Source: Acidobacteriota bacterium
Lineage (GTDB): Bacteria > Acidobacteriota > JAAYUB01
Length of the DNA: 64,000 nt
Direction of reading: 5' to 3'
Assembly: GCA_018001935.1 (NCBI GenBank)
Contig: JAGNHB010000013.1
Location: forward strand, 40,666 to 104,665
The notes beneath the pieces are model-generated. The model saw only the letters and a list, made by a program, of their open reading frames with translations, was not told the DNA's origin and did not search any database. Made by a program: the position numbers and the translations under genes. Within the stretch, counting starts at the first letter, position 1, and every line of letters starts with the position of its first letter. Shown here one piece after another: positions 18,020-26,709 of this stretch.

Positions 18020-18735
18020 GAATGCCTGGGCTCGGGAAGAAACTTTGCCCGATCGGTCACAAAGTCATCGTTCGCTTTCTGGAAGTCGTCGAAACGGCCG
18101 ATATCCTGCCAGTAGCAGGTGGTCTCGTAACAAAAGACTGTCTTCCCGGCGTCTTTCAAGGCCAACATCAGGTCGGGGATGTCGAACTTTCGTCCAGGAG
18201 GGATGAAGTCGAGGGCCGGGCGCGACAAGATGTTGATGCCCATGCTGACGGAATAGGACAGCCTGGGTTTTTCGATGTACTTATACAGGACGCCGTTCGG
18301 GGCGACCTCGACGACACCGTAATCGATCTGGACGTCCCTCGCGTGCACGGCGAGGGTCGCCCAGGCGTTCTCGCTCCGATGGAACTCGAACAGTCGGCGA
18401 TAGTCCAGGGTGGTGAGGATGTCGCCGTTCATGACCAGGAAATCGTCCTCGCAATCGGTGATCAGCTTGAGCGGGCCGGCCGTCCCCAGGGGTTCGTCCT
18501 CGATGCTGAATTCGATCTTCACCCCGAGCCGCCGCCCGTCGCCGAAAATCGCAGCGAACAGGTGGTGCATGTGGCCGAGCGAGAGCACGATCCGGTCGAA
18601 TCCCGCCGCCGCCAATTGCCGGATGACGATTTCCAGGATCGGGACGTCGTCCAGGGGGAGCAGCGGCTTGGGGATCGTGACCGTGAAGGGTTTGAGCCGG
18701 GTGCCCTTGCCCCCCGCCAACAGGACCGCCATCAT
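18016..18735 (-). CDS. sugar-1-phosphate nucleotidyltransferase
   Basis: This 239-aa enzyme would form an NDP-sugar from a sugar-1-phosphate and NTP. The signature LLAGGKGTRLKPFTVTIPKP is complete, followed by DEPLGTAGPL and the metal-binding DFLVMNGDILT. The C-terminal segment KFDIPDLMLALKDAG and CYWQDIGRFDDF are those of the short, single-domain RmlA/HddC-like group. It overlaps both neighbours by ATGA (SDR downstream, GT4 upstream). It may activate a mannose-type or heptose-type sugar that the adjacent SDR then modifies. Confidence 0.9.
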   Translation of the reverse strand: MMAVLLAGGKGTRLKPFTVTIPKPLLPLDDVPILEIVIRQLAAAGFDRIVLSLGHMHHLFAAIFGDGRRLGVKIEFSIEDEPLGTAGPLKLITDCEDDFLVMNGDILTTLDYRRLFEFHRSENAWATLAVHARDVQIDYGVVEVAPNGVLYKYIEKPRLSYSVSMGINILSRPALDFIPPGRKFDIPDLMLALKDAGKTVFCYETTCYWQDIGRFDDFQKANDDFVTDRAKFLPEPRHS

Positions 18736-19904
18736 GTCGTGAATCCTCCCGTGAGACTGGTTCGTCCCATGGAACTGTCGGATCGCCCGTCGAACAACGA
18801 GCGGTAAAGCGACTCGTAATTCCGGATGAACCCGCTCCTTCCGAACTGTTCTTCAGCAAAACGCCGCGAGGCCTTCCCGAACCGAGCCCGTTCTTCCGGC
18901 GAGAGGGCCAGGCACCGTTCCAGGGCCCGGGCGATGTCTGAGACATTCCAGGGGTCGCAAAGGAACCCGTTTTCACCGTCCTGGACGATCCGGGGAATGT
19001 CGGCGACCGCACCGGCCACGATCGGCAACCCGCTGGCCATGCCCTCGCAGACCGTGTTCGGGAGCCCTTCCCGGGTGGAGACGAGGACCGCCGCGTCGGC
19101 CTGGCGGTATTCGGATTCCACGTTCTCGATCTCCCCGGCGAAAGTGAACTCCCCGCCGAGCCCGGACCGCTCGATGATTTCCCGCGTTTCCGCCATGTTG
19201 TTCCGCTGGTCGGGAATCTGGTCGTTGTACCGGCCCACCCACCGCAGATCGAACGGTTGGGGCGATCGATGCTTGAGCAGGGCCAAGGCTTCTGCCAGCC
19301 GGCGGGAATTCTTGCGGGTATTCATGGACGCGACGCAGACGAACCGGAACCGTGCCGGCTCCTTGGGGTTTTCCCGGGGTCGGAACCGGTCCAAGTCGAC
19401 GCAGTTCCAGATCACGGAAGCCTTCTTCCGATAGGCCGGCATGTACGTCACCAGCGCCTCGAGAATGGAATGGGAATTCGCCACGATCCAGTCCGCGCCC
19501 CGGTACAAACGGGTGATCGCCTTGGCCCGGAGGTTCCCTCTTCTGCCATAATCCGGGTCGATCCGCTCCGAGACGACGACCTTCCACTGTCTTCCCCCGA
19601 GCCCGCTCAGCACAGCGATCGCGTTGGAGCCAGGAAGGTAGGCTTGCACGACGTCGGGCTTTACCCGATTCAACCAGGACCGGGCTCCCCGGATCCGGCC
19701 GAGCTTCCCCGTTACACCAAGCCTTTCGACAGTCACCCCGCTCCGCTTCAGCCGTGTCTCGTAAAAGTCGCTGACCGACTCCTGCCCGTGATAGTAACAG
19801 AGTGCGACCGGGTGGCCTTTCTCCCGCAAGCCGGCGGCCAGTTCGGACATCTGCCGCTCGGCACCGCCGGATCCAAGGCTTTCGATCAGGCAGGCGATTC
19901 TCAT
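18732..19904 (-). CDS. GT4-family glycosyltransferase
   Basis: This 390-aa GT-B enzyme opens with IACLIESLGSGGAERQMSEL, a very typical GT4 acceptor loop. It has VIWNCVDLDRFRP, CVASMNTRKNSRRLAEAL and the donor EX7E signature in TREGLPNTVCEGMASGLP. It is the first gene of a tight run of overlapping genes (18735, 18019, 17090). A 158-bp spacer without evident gene separates it from the small transporter gene upstream. Specificity is not known. Confidence 0.92.
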   Translation of the reverse strand: MRIACLIESLGSGGAERQMSELAAGLREKGHPVALCYYHGQESVSDFYETRLKRSGVTVERLGVTGKLGRIRGARSWLNRVKPDVVQAYLPGSNAIAVLSGLGGRQWKVVVSERIDPDYGRRGNLRAKAITRLYRGADWIVANSHSILEALVTYMPAYRKKASVIWNCVDLDRFRPRENPKEPARFRFVCVASMNTRKNSRRLAEALALLKHRSPQPFDLRWVGRYNDQIPDQRNNMAETREIIERSGLGGEFTFAGEIENVESEYRQADAAVLVSTREGLPNTVCEGMASGLPIVAGAVADIPRIVQDGENGFLCDPWNVSDIARALERCLALSPEERARFGKASRRFAEEQFGRSGFIRNYESLYRSLFDGRSDSSMGRTSLTGGFTT

Positions 19905-20062
19905 CTGTTGGATCCCGGGATAAAAAGAGGTTGCCTTATCCCATCCGACTCAGCCAGTTCGGGTTTCTTTTTGCAAAAATCCGTCACTTAGCGCCGGTTT
20001 CCTTGATCATAGACTGCTCTCCAATGCGGAAAAATGCCAATCAACATGTTTCTGAAAAGCCA

Positions 20063-20428
20063 TTATTTTGCCCCAATGAGCCAGCAACCCGCACAGATGA
20101 GAAGCACGCCAACCCACCTTGACAGTGAGACGTCCTCCCCCAATAAGAGCCACGCCCCCAACAGACCGAATGCATATGAAATACTGATCATCGGGTATAC
20201 AATGCTCAGCGGTGCCCCAGCAAGAACCTTCAACCAGAGGACAACCACGGAACCTGTGCAAGCCACCGCTGTCCAGGCTCGCCAATCAACCAAAAAAGCT
20301 CTGACAAGGCTTGCCATCCCAGCCCCGGGCGTTGTTGCCGTTATAGCCTGCTTGAGAAGGATCTGCCCGCCGGCTAACAACACATTCAATGCAAGAACCA
20401 TCAGCAGCGTATTCGTAGCCATTTTCAT
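20063..20428 (-). CDS. small EamA/SMR-type membrane protein (ArnE-like)
   Basis: This 121-aa protein is composed of four hydrophobic helices (about 6-26, 48-68, 74-94, 100-119) and has the EamA/SMR features GGQILLKQAI near the N terminus and PLSIVYPMISISYAFGLLGAW in the third helix. Similar half-size proteins act as dimers, such as ArnE/ArnF flipping undecaprenyl-phosphate-sugar. An AAAGGA ribosome site precedes the ATG. Neighbours are a DUF2304 protein, a DPM-like GT2 and a methyltransferase; together this looks like a lipid-linked-sugar export and transfer cassette. The flipping role is inference. Confidence 0.8.
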   Translation of the reverse strand: MKMATNTLLMVLALNVLLAGGQILLKQAITATTPGAGMASLVRAFLVDWRAWTAVACTGSVVVLWLKVLAGAPLSIVYPMISISYAFGLLGAWLLLGEDVSLSRWVGVLLICAGCWLIGAK

Positions 20429-20537
20429 TATGCAGATCCTTTGCCTGATAGAGAAGAAGTAAAAATTCGATAAACAATGTCGCGACTCATTTGTAACTCT
20501 CGAACAGACAATCGAGAATATTGCATTACTTGGAGCA

Positions 20538-20927
20538 TCAGGTCTGACTGCCGTTATCTTGCTTTACAGTGTCGACAGAAGATCTTTCGAGATTTTCTAT
20601 CCGCTCCCTCAACAAGGCAGCCTCCTGAAGAAGTACATTTTGCTTTCTCTTCAACTCGGAGATCCTGACGGTCAGATGAAGCAGTAAGAGTATGGAGAAG
20701 AAAACGCCGGCAAAAAAATAGAGAGAAGCCGGGTTAATCCCGCCCAGCCAACGGACCAGTTTTAGCGTGAAACCATCGAAAAAAATCAGAATGGCTAAAA
20801 CAATTGTTGATACTAGCCAGAGCAACGAATACTCTTCTCGCATTGATTTCTTCCGAACCAGTTCTACGACACATAAAGCGAGAGCGAGGCAGCAGGCAAT
20901 CGCCAAAATCTTGGTTTGGATGGGCAT
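20538..20927 (-). CDS. DUF2304-family membrane protein
   Basis: This 129-aa protein has a hydrophobic helix at the N terminus (about 5-22), a second after EEYSLLWLVSTIVLAILIFF, a third around SLYFFAGVFFSILLLLHL, and a charged C-terminal coiled coil (ISELKRKQNVLLQEAALLRE). The arrangement KSMREEYSLLW is the DUF2304 hallmark. The start is the ATG at 20927; an in-frame extension to 20972 runs into the methyltransferase end and is rejected. DUF2304 genes often accompany DPM-type GT2 genes in cell-wall loci, as here. The function is not established. Confidence 0.82.
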   Translation of the reverse strand: MPIQTKILAIACCLALALCVVELVRKKSMREEYSLLWLVSTIVLAILIFFDGFTLKLVRWLGGINPASLYFFAGVFFSILLLLHLTVRISELKRKQNVLLQEAALLRERIENLERSSVDTVKQDNGSQT

Positions 20928-20931
20928 GTTG

Positions 20932-21786
20932 TCAATCCTTGCGGGCAAGTATATGCATGACATCGAATGCATTAATAGGTATTGCCCATTTTTTCATCCG
21001 ACGGGGGAGGGGGATGGAAAAACAAGCTGCAGGGAAGGCCAGAGAGTATAGCTTTGAAAAGTATCGAATTTTTATGGTTGAAAACCTGCTGTTTCTCAGG
21101 AGATCCACCAAAGCTCTCTTGGAGAAACCGAAAAGGTGTTCTGGGGGGGAAACGAGTCGCCAACGTGTCCCGGCGATTCTGGCATGCCAACTTGAAGCAT
21201 TCCCTGTTGAAATCAGTAATAATCCGCCATTTCGAAGTAGTTGGTGTGCAATCTCGAGAAGTCTCAAAGGATCCGTGAGGTGTTCGATGGTGTCGAGGGC
21301 GACGAATGCATCCACCGACGCAGGTTTGATTCCAGGTTCGTCCCGAAGAATATCAGCGAACCGAACGGGCAATCCATACTTTTCTTTTGCCAAGATTGAG
21401 GCATACTCTGAAATCTCGAAGCCCGTTGCATTCCATCCCGATCGGAGTGCCGCCTCCAGAAAGAAACCCATGGCGGATCCTACCTCGACCAGAGTGCCGG
21501 GATTGGCGTGCTGCTCTATCCATCGGATCAACCGGAAGGCGTTGCGAAGGATGTTTGCGTGTTCAGCCTCATAATCAAGATAAGCAACTCCCTTTTCGTT
21601 TCGGTAATAGGATTCTTCGTAGTACTGATCCATTCGATCAGGAATCTGTTTTCGATCAACGAAATGGGAACCACAACGAATGCATCGATACAGATTAATT
21701 CGATTCTTTACGGTCCATTCTTTGACCTGATCTGGACCGCAGAGTATGCAGGACGGCAAATGACCGGTAGTGGCCATGGATATCAT
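20932..21786 (-). CDS. class I SAM methyltransferase with N-terminal zinc-finger-like motif
   Basis: This 284-aa protein begins after an ATGA overlap with the GT2 gene (ATG at 21786). The first 45 residues hold CILCG and CIRCG, two Cys pairs likely to bind zinc. The core shows LVEVGSAMGFFLEAALRSGW (SAM motif I), GFEISEYA, VDAFVALDTIEHLTDP and LLRNGGLLLISTGN. This is the C-methyltransferase-like architecture common in sugar-modifying loci; O-methylation is equally possible. The C-terminal 40 residues are hydrophobic and basic (FPAACFSIPLPRRMKKW), perhaps membrane-contacting. Confidence 0.85.
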   Translation of the reverse strand: MISMATTGHLPSCILCGPDQVKEWTVKNRINLYRCIRCGSHFVDRKQIPDRMDQYYEESYYRNEKGVAYLDYEAEHANILRNAFRLIRWIEQHANPGTLVEVGSAMGFFLEAALRSGWNATGFEISEYASILAKEKYGLPVRFADILRDEPGIKPASVDAFVALDTIEHLTDPLRLLEIAHQLLRNGGLLLISTGNASSWHARIAGTRWRLVSPPEHLFGFSKRALVDLLRNSRFSTIKIRYFSKLYSLAFPAACFSIPLPRRMKKWAIPINAFDVMHILARKD

Positions 21787-22493
21787 CGATCTTCCGGTTT
21801 TCTCAGCAGCAGCGCGATCAAGGCCAGGAGATAGTGAAAGGGGTAGATGAAGGTCATTCCCCAATTGATTGAACTGCGACCGCTCCGACGGGGCCGGATG
21901 ACGATGGGGACTTCGACTAACTTAAATCTTTTTAAATGAAGCATGACCAACCCGATGGCATCCCGATACTCAAAGCTCTGGTCCTTTGCGTATAAAGCTA
22001 TAGCTTCGCGGTTGTAAGATCGGAACCCGCACGTGGTGTCGGAAATCCGTTGCCCGACAATCAGGGAAGTGATCCAACCGAAGACCCGTGTACCCACTGC
22101 CCGGGCAATTGGCATGCGATAGTCGGTCCGGCCCAGGAATCGAGAGCCTATAACTATATCTGCGCGATTTTCACGCAAGGGACGAACAAGGTCCGGGATG
22201 GAGGCAGGGTCATGCTGACCATCCGCATCAACTTGCAGAGTAACGGAATATCCGTTGCGATGGGCATACTTGAAACCCGCTTGAAGCGCACAGAACATTC
22301 CGGCATTTACCGGGAGGCTGATGACCCTTGCCCCCATCCGGCGTGCAACCTCTTCGGTGCCATCGGTAGAACCATCGTTGATCACCAGGATATCCACTTT
22401 TTCTTCGCAGTTTTGAATTTCCTTCAAGACCAGTGGCAGGTTGTTTGCCTCGTTGAAGGCCGGAACCAGGACCAGAATCTCCGACTCACGCAT
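21783..22493 (-). CDS. GT2 dolichyl-phosphate-mannose-synthase-like transferase
   Basis: This 236-aa transferase starts at the ATG at 22493, overlapping the ATP-grasp stop by 8 bases. It shows EILVLVPAFNEANNLPLVLK, LVINDGSTDGTEEV, the DXD-type QVDADGQHDP, GSRFLGRTDYRM, and SDTTCGFRSYNREAI, all typical of DPM1-like enzymes that charge polyprenyl phosphate with one sugar. The last 25 residues form a short hydrophobic tail (FIYPFHYLLALIALLL). With the GT-C gene at 25371 and the EamA protein it could make and use a polyprenyl-phosphate-sugar donor. Confidence 0.9.
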   Translation of the reverse strand: MRESEILVLVPAFNEANNLPLVLKEIQNCEEKVDILVINDGSTDGTEEVARRMGARVISLPVNAGMFCALQAGFKYAHRNGYSVTLQVDADGQHDPASIPDLVRPLRENRADIVIGSRFLGRTDYRMPIARAVGTRVFGWITSLIVGQRISDTTCGFRSYNREAIALYAKDQSFEYRDAIGLVMLHLKRFKLVEVPIVIRPRRSGRSSINWGMTFIYPFHYLLALIALLLRKPEDR

Positions 22494-23676
22494 GGGGTAT
22501 AACCTCGAAATGCAGTGTGGAAAGAACATTTTCGGCGGCATGCTCAGCTTCCTCGGCGGTATCCCCTTGGGTGATCACAAAACCAGCCCGTTCATGGCTC
22601 CCGGTCAAGGGGCGGAGCATCTGGCCCTCCGTGGCATAGAGTTCCAGCCTGACGACTCCGGGGAGAGCCGCTGCTTCTCTCAGGTTCTGAACGCCGACAA
22701 GATATCCGGTGCCCGGTTGGAAATAGCTAATGGCTGCTCCACGCTCCCATGAAGGTTTCATTTTACAAACACACCCGAGAGCGCTCTCCAGAACCAGACC
22801 GACCAGGTCCACGCCTGTTGAGAGGGGTACCAGGTCCGATGTGATGAAATCTCCTCCGAGGCGGGCTCCGACTTCGACGATTACGGGACCGCCTTCTGTG
22901 AGGATAATCTCGGTATGAGTGGGCCCCTCCAGTATACCGAGGGCAAGGGCAGCCTGGCGGGTGAGGGTTTCAATGGCATACCGGACCTCGTTCCCGAGCC
23001 TGGCTGGTTGAGTGTGCCCAGTTTCCACGAAATGGGGAGGCCCGGAGGTTTTTTTTGCCGTAATCTGGACTACCGAGAGCTCACCCTGATGCGACAGGGT
23101 TTCCACACTGAACTCAGGACCTTGCACGAATTGTTCAACGACCACCTTCCCGATGCGGGAGAAGGACCTTGCATGATGGAAGGCCTGGCGTATCCGGTCT
23201 GGTTCTGACACCAGTGAAACTCCACGGCTGCCTGAAGAATCTACGGGCTTTAAGACAACTGGCCCATGCAGAGCTTCAAAAGCGGAGAGGGCTTCTGCTT
23301 CGGTCTGAGTCGCAATGGATAGAGGGGAGGGTATTTCTTTGGCGGACAATGCCCTGCGCTGAAGATCCTTTCGAGTGCATATCCTTGCAGTTTCAGGCGA
23401 TATTCCAGGAAGTCCCAGTTCCTTGTTGGCGTGAGCGATGGCATTGAGAGGTTGATCGGTGGCCATCGTGACGATGGCTTCCACCGCATGCAAGCGACCG
23501 ACCCGAACAAGCCCTTCGGCATCCATGGTGCTTACGGTCTCGAAGATATCGGCCATTGGGCGGCCTGCCGCTCTAGCGTCCTGGTCCACGACAATGACCC
23601 GATGCTTACGCTCGCGGGCAGCACGGATGAGCGGAACCTGCAGGGGGCCTGCCCCGACCACGAGGATTCTAGCCAT
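22486..23676 (-). CDS. ATP-grasp ligase (PurK/biotin-carboxylase-like)
   Basis: This 396-aa ATP-grasp protein starts RILVVGAGPLQVPLIRAARE. It has VTMATDQPLNAIAHANKELG, GISPETARICTRKDLQRRAL, the ATP-binding GPVVLKPVDSSGSRGVSLV, VVEQFVQGPEFSVETL and the metal-site region VIVEVGARLGGDFI. This domain order is typical of ligases that join an amino acid or other acid to a nucleotide-sugar amine. It overlaps the acetyltransferase upstream and the GT2 downstream by 8 bases each. Neighbouring DegT aminotransferase and PseH-like genes suggest an amino-sugar substrate. Confidence 0.87.
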   Translation of the reverse strand: MARILVVGAGPLQVPLIRAARERKHRVIVVDQDARAAGRPMADIFETVSTMDAEGLVRVGRLHAVEAIVTMATDQPLNAIAHANKELGLPGISPETARICTRKDLQRRALSAKEIPSPLSIATQTEAEALSAFEALHGPVVLKPVDSSGSRGVSLVSEPDRIRQAFHHARSFSRIGKVVVEQFVQGPEFSVETLSHQGELSVVQITAKKTSGPPHFVETGHTQPARLGNEVRYAIETLTRQAALALGILEGPTHTEIILTEGGPVIVEVGARLGGDFITSDLVPLSTGVDLVGLVLESALGCVCKMKPSWERGAAISYFQPGTGYLVGVQNLREAAALPGVVRLELYATEGQMLRPLTGSHERAGFVITQGDTAEEAEHAAENVLSTLHFEVIPHA

Positions 23677-24178
23677 CGTGTCTCAACCTTCCCAGGATAT
23701 GAACTCCCACAAATCCATTCTCCGTATGTCTATGGTCCCGGAGAAAGCCTTCCCGAACGAATCCGGACTCCAGAAAACACTTGAGGGCACGGTGGTTGAA
23801 GTCGAAAACATAGGCATAAAGGCGGTGAAGGTTCATCTTTTTAAAAGCCTCCTCCTGAATCAGCCGGAGCGTGCAAGTTCCGATACCTTGCCCTCTGAGT
23901 TTGGCTTCTCCGATGAAGAGCTGAACTTCAGCCCGGCTGTCGCCTGTATCAACATCAACCAGGTAGAGATTACCGACATGTATAGTCTTGAAGTCGACAG
24001 CGAACAGTCGCACATCCGTTCTGCTTCGCATCCGTGCAAACCAGTCGACATGGGATGCCTCTGTCGGAGCAGATCGGGTTCCCAGGTAACGCCGGAGTTC
24101 AATCTGCTGCAACCAGCGGAAGGTGTGCTCGTGATCCGCTTGGGTATACTCTCTCAGTATGAATTGAGAGGATGTCAT
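23669..24178 (-). CDS. GNAT acetyltransferase, PseH/RimJ-like
   Basis: This 169-aa single GNAT domain contains ILREYTQADHEHTFRWLQ, VGNLYLVDVDTGDSRAEVQL, the acetyl-CoA loop IGEAKLRGQGIGTCTLRLI and the late segment VFDFNHRALKCFLESGFVRE. It overlaps the aminotransferase stop by ATGA and the ATP-grasp gene by 8 bases. The pairing aminotransferase then acetyltransferase matches how 4-amino-4,6-dideoxy sugars are made and acetylated (PseC then PseH). That role is inferred; the specific sugar is unknown. Confidence 0.86.
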   Translation of the reverse strand: MTSSQFILREYTQADHEHTFRWLQQIELRRYLGTRSAPTEASHVDWFARMRSRTDVRLFAVDFKTIHVGNLYLVDVDTGDSRAEVQLFIGEAKLRGQGIGTCTLRLIQEEAFKKMNLHRLYAYVFDFNHRALKCFLESGFVREGFLRDHRHTENGFVGVHILGRLRHDG

Positions 24179-25374
24179 AGAACTGAACCCGCAATGATTT
24201 TTTCCACCGCATGGATTACGTCATGAACATCCGCGTCGGTCATCGTAGGATAGATGGGCAGGGAAATGATGCTATTGAAAACCGCTTCCGCCTTGGGATA
24301 GGCTCCGGCGCGGAGACCGAATTCCTTGCGGTACAAGGGATGCAGATGCAAAGGAATGAAGTGGACGCTGGTGCCGATGTTCTCTGCCCGCAGCGCCTCG
24401 ATGAAGTGGTCTCGGGAGAGTCTCCTGCAATCTGGTGACAGACGGATAGTGTAAAGATGATAAATGTGCTCGGAATTTGAATTGTCTCTGGGCGGCAGAA
24501 TCAATTCGCTCTTGCTTTTGAATTCTTGGTCATACCGCTGTGCTATTTCCCTCCGGCGACGGGTGAAAGATTCGATCTTCTTGATCTGGCAAAGGCCAAT
24601 TGCCGCTTGAACATCGGTCATGTTGTACTTGTAACCCAGATCGACAATCTCGTAATACCAGGATCCCATCTTCGAATATCGCAGCCATGCGTTACGCGAT
24701 AGCCCATGAAGTGAAAGCATCCGGGTGCGGTTGGCGAATTCCTCGCTCCGGGTCGTGATCATACCGCCTTCCCCGGTGGTGATGGTCTTGGTGGCATAAA
24801 AACTGAAGCAGGTGGCGTCGGAGACATTGCCGATCCGCTCCTGACCGTAACGGGCGCCCGCGGCGTGGGCAGCATCCTCGATGACACGAAGGTTGTACCG
24901 CTCTGCCAGTTTGAGGATGGGTTCCATATCCGTAGGCAATCCCCCGATATGGACGGGGATGATCGCCCGAGTTTTCTTGGTGATGGCATCTTCGATCCGG
25001 GAAGGGTCGAGGTTGTAGGTCGATTCTTCGATGTCCACGAAGATGGGTCGAGCTCCCACCATCATCACGGTATTGCCGGTTGCTGCGAAAGTAAGCGGGC
25101 TGGTGATAACCTCGTCCCCCGGTCCGATCCCGTAACCCAGAAGGCAAAGATGGAGAGCAGCGGTACAGGAATTGACCCCAACGGCATAGGATGCTCCGAC
25201 GTATTCGGCGAAGGCCTCCTCGAAGCGTCGGGTCTTGGGGCCCACGGTGAGCCAACCGGAGCGGAGGGTATCCACCACCTCGGCGATCTCCTCCTCCCCA
25301 ATGGAGGGCAGGGCAAAGGGCAGGAAGGATTCGCGGACCGGGGTGCCGCCTTCTAACGCCAAGCGTTCGCTCAT
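24175..25374 (-). CDS. DegT/DnrJ/EryC1 sugar aminotransferase (PseC/ArnB-like)
   Basis: This 399-aa PLP enzyme would transaminate a UDP-4-keto sugar with glutamate as donor. Features: GWLTVGPKTRRFEEAFAEYV, substrate loop TSPLTFAATGNTVMMVGARP, Asp167 in VIEDAAHAAG (pyridinium contact) and Lys196 in FYATKTITTGEGG (Schiff base). It overlaps GNAT by ATGA and the GT-C gene upstream by ATGA. It is one of three DegT-family aminotransferases in the locus. Of the three it looks closest to PseC/ArnB-type enzymes, so a 4-amino sugar product is likely. Confidence 0.9.
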   Translation of the reverse strand: MSERLALEGGTPVRESFLPFALPSIGEEEIAEVVDTLRSGWLTVGPKTRRFEEAFAEYVGASYAVGVNSCTAALHLCLLGYGIGPGDEVITSPLTFAATGNTVMMVGARPIFVDIEESTYNLDPSRIEDAITKKTRAIIPVHIGGLPTDMEPILKLAERYNLRVIEDAAHAAGARYGQERIGNVSDATCFSFYATKTITTGEGGMITTRSEEFANRTRMLSLHGLSRNAWLRYSKMGSWYYEIVDLGYKYNMTDVQAAIGLCQIKKIESFTRRRREIAQRYDQEFKSKSELILPPRDNSNSEHIYHLYTIRLSPDCRRLSRDHFIEALRAENIGTSVHFIPLHLHPLYRKEFGLRAGAYPKAEAVFNSIISLPIYPTMTDADVHDVIHAVEKIIAGSVL

Positions 25375-26651
25375 GGGGAATTCTCCTTGAGTTCAGGATA
25401 GGATATCAGACGTTCAACTGCTTTTTGCCACGTGGGCCTGAAGCGTGATAGGAGGAAGATGACCCCGCAGGCTGCCAGGGCAATGAGTAATCCGTCCATG
25501 GGCACCCGGTAGCGGAGTTTTCCGTAAAGTAATGCATGCAGGATGGTAAAGTATGCGATGAAACCGTAGAGGGCGGCGAATTTCCGGAACTCTTTGCGGA
25601 TTCCCCATGCGCCAACGATGGCCAGAGGCAGAATGAGGCCGAATGAACCGAGACCGACGATAAAATAGAACCTGGCTTTTCGGTTGTCTTCCGAATTCTC
25701 TGGGTACAACTGCCAAAAACACTTGATGTTATGCCAGATCACGGCCGGATACTGGTTGATGTTCTCGAGGATAAGCCGTTTTCCCTCTGTGGTCAGGAAA
25801 CGGTCTCCAGCCAGACGCTCAGGGTGTCCGGCTCCTGCCGGGTAATAGTACTTTGGCAGTATCTCATGCTTGAGAAAAGCGCTACGTTCCTTTTCATCTG
25901 GTATAGTGAGCCTGAGGGCAGTCTGGTAGAGCATCACGCCTCCCCCGATGGTGGGGGCAAGGATCACTTCCCCGAAGTAGTACCGGTTAACCAGCACCCA
26001 GGGGGTGTAAAGGGCAATGAAAACTGCCAAGGTCACTAATACCGGTTTCAGCCAGGCCCTAAGTCGAATACCTCTTCCCAGGATGAAGATGAAGGGGACA
26101 GACAGGACAAAATAAAAAATCGAGGCTCGGGTTAGGGCCCCTGCCACCAGGATTGCTCCGAACAATACGGCAGGCCGCCATCCCGGCAATCGCACAGCCT
26201 GAATCGCCGTCAGCACCAGAGCTGTGATGGCCAAGGTGGTAGCGGTCTCGGTCAGCGCATAGCCTGTAAAAAAGATGAAGGATGGGTAGATGGCACCTCC
26301 GACGAGGGTCAGAAACCCGGCGGCTGACCCTGCCAGTTCACGGCCAAGAGAAAAGAGAATAAAACCCAGAGGGATGAAGAGCAGAGCCTGAAAGAGCCTT
26401 GCCGCCCTGTAATCGGGCCCTGTTATTGCAAACAGACCTGCAAAGAGAACCGGAACACCGGGTGGAACATGGTAATATACTGTCCTGTCGAAGGAGCCTT
26501 CGTTCAAAAGATTTATGGCCGATTGAACATAGTCTCTTTCATCCGGCATGAGTTTTTCGTTGGGAAGTGTCAGCACATAACCTGTGCGCAGGATCAGGCC
26601 TAAAAAGATCAATGCCCAAATCAACGGTGAGCTATAGATGTTCTTTTTCAT
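25371..26651 (-). CDS. GT-C family polytopic glycosyltransferase (PMT/ArnT-like)
   Basis: This 426-aa protein has around ten membrane helices and the GT-C acidic signature PDERDY at about 36-41 in the first periplasmic loop, where catalysis occurs. GT-C enzymes take sugar from polyprenyl-phosphate-sugar on the outer face of the membrane. It pairs naturally with the DPM-like GT2 at 21783 and the small EamA protein. It lies 58 bp after the ligase-like gene and overlaps the DegT gene by ATGA. The acceptor, glycan or protein, is unknown. Confidence 0.85.
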   Translation of the reverse strand: MKKNIYSSPLIWALIFLGLILRTGYVLTLPNEKLMPDERDYVQSAINLLNEGSFDRTVYYHVPPGVPVLFAGLFAITGPDYRAARLFQALLFIPLGFILFSLGRELAGSAAGFLTLVGGAIYPSFIFFTGYALTETATTLAITALVLTAIQAVRLPGWRPAVLFGAILVAGALTRASIFYFVLSVPFIFILGRGIRLRAWLKPVLVTLAVFIALYTPWVLVNRYYFGEVILAPTIGGGVMLYQTALRLTIPDEKERSAFLKHEILPKYYYPAGAGHPERLAGDRFLTTEGKRLILENINQYPAVIWHNIKCFWQLYPENSEDNRKARFYFIVGLGSFGLILPLAIVGAWGIRKEFRKFAALYGFIAYFTILHALLYGKLRYRVPMDGLLIALAACGVIFLLSRFRPTWQKAVERLISYPELKENSP

Positions 26652-26709
26652 TTATCAATCCAGCTTCGTTTGATAGCTTTTGGATTTTTCAGCGGAAAGG
26701 GTTTTGATT

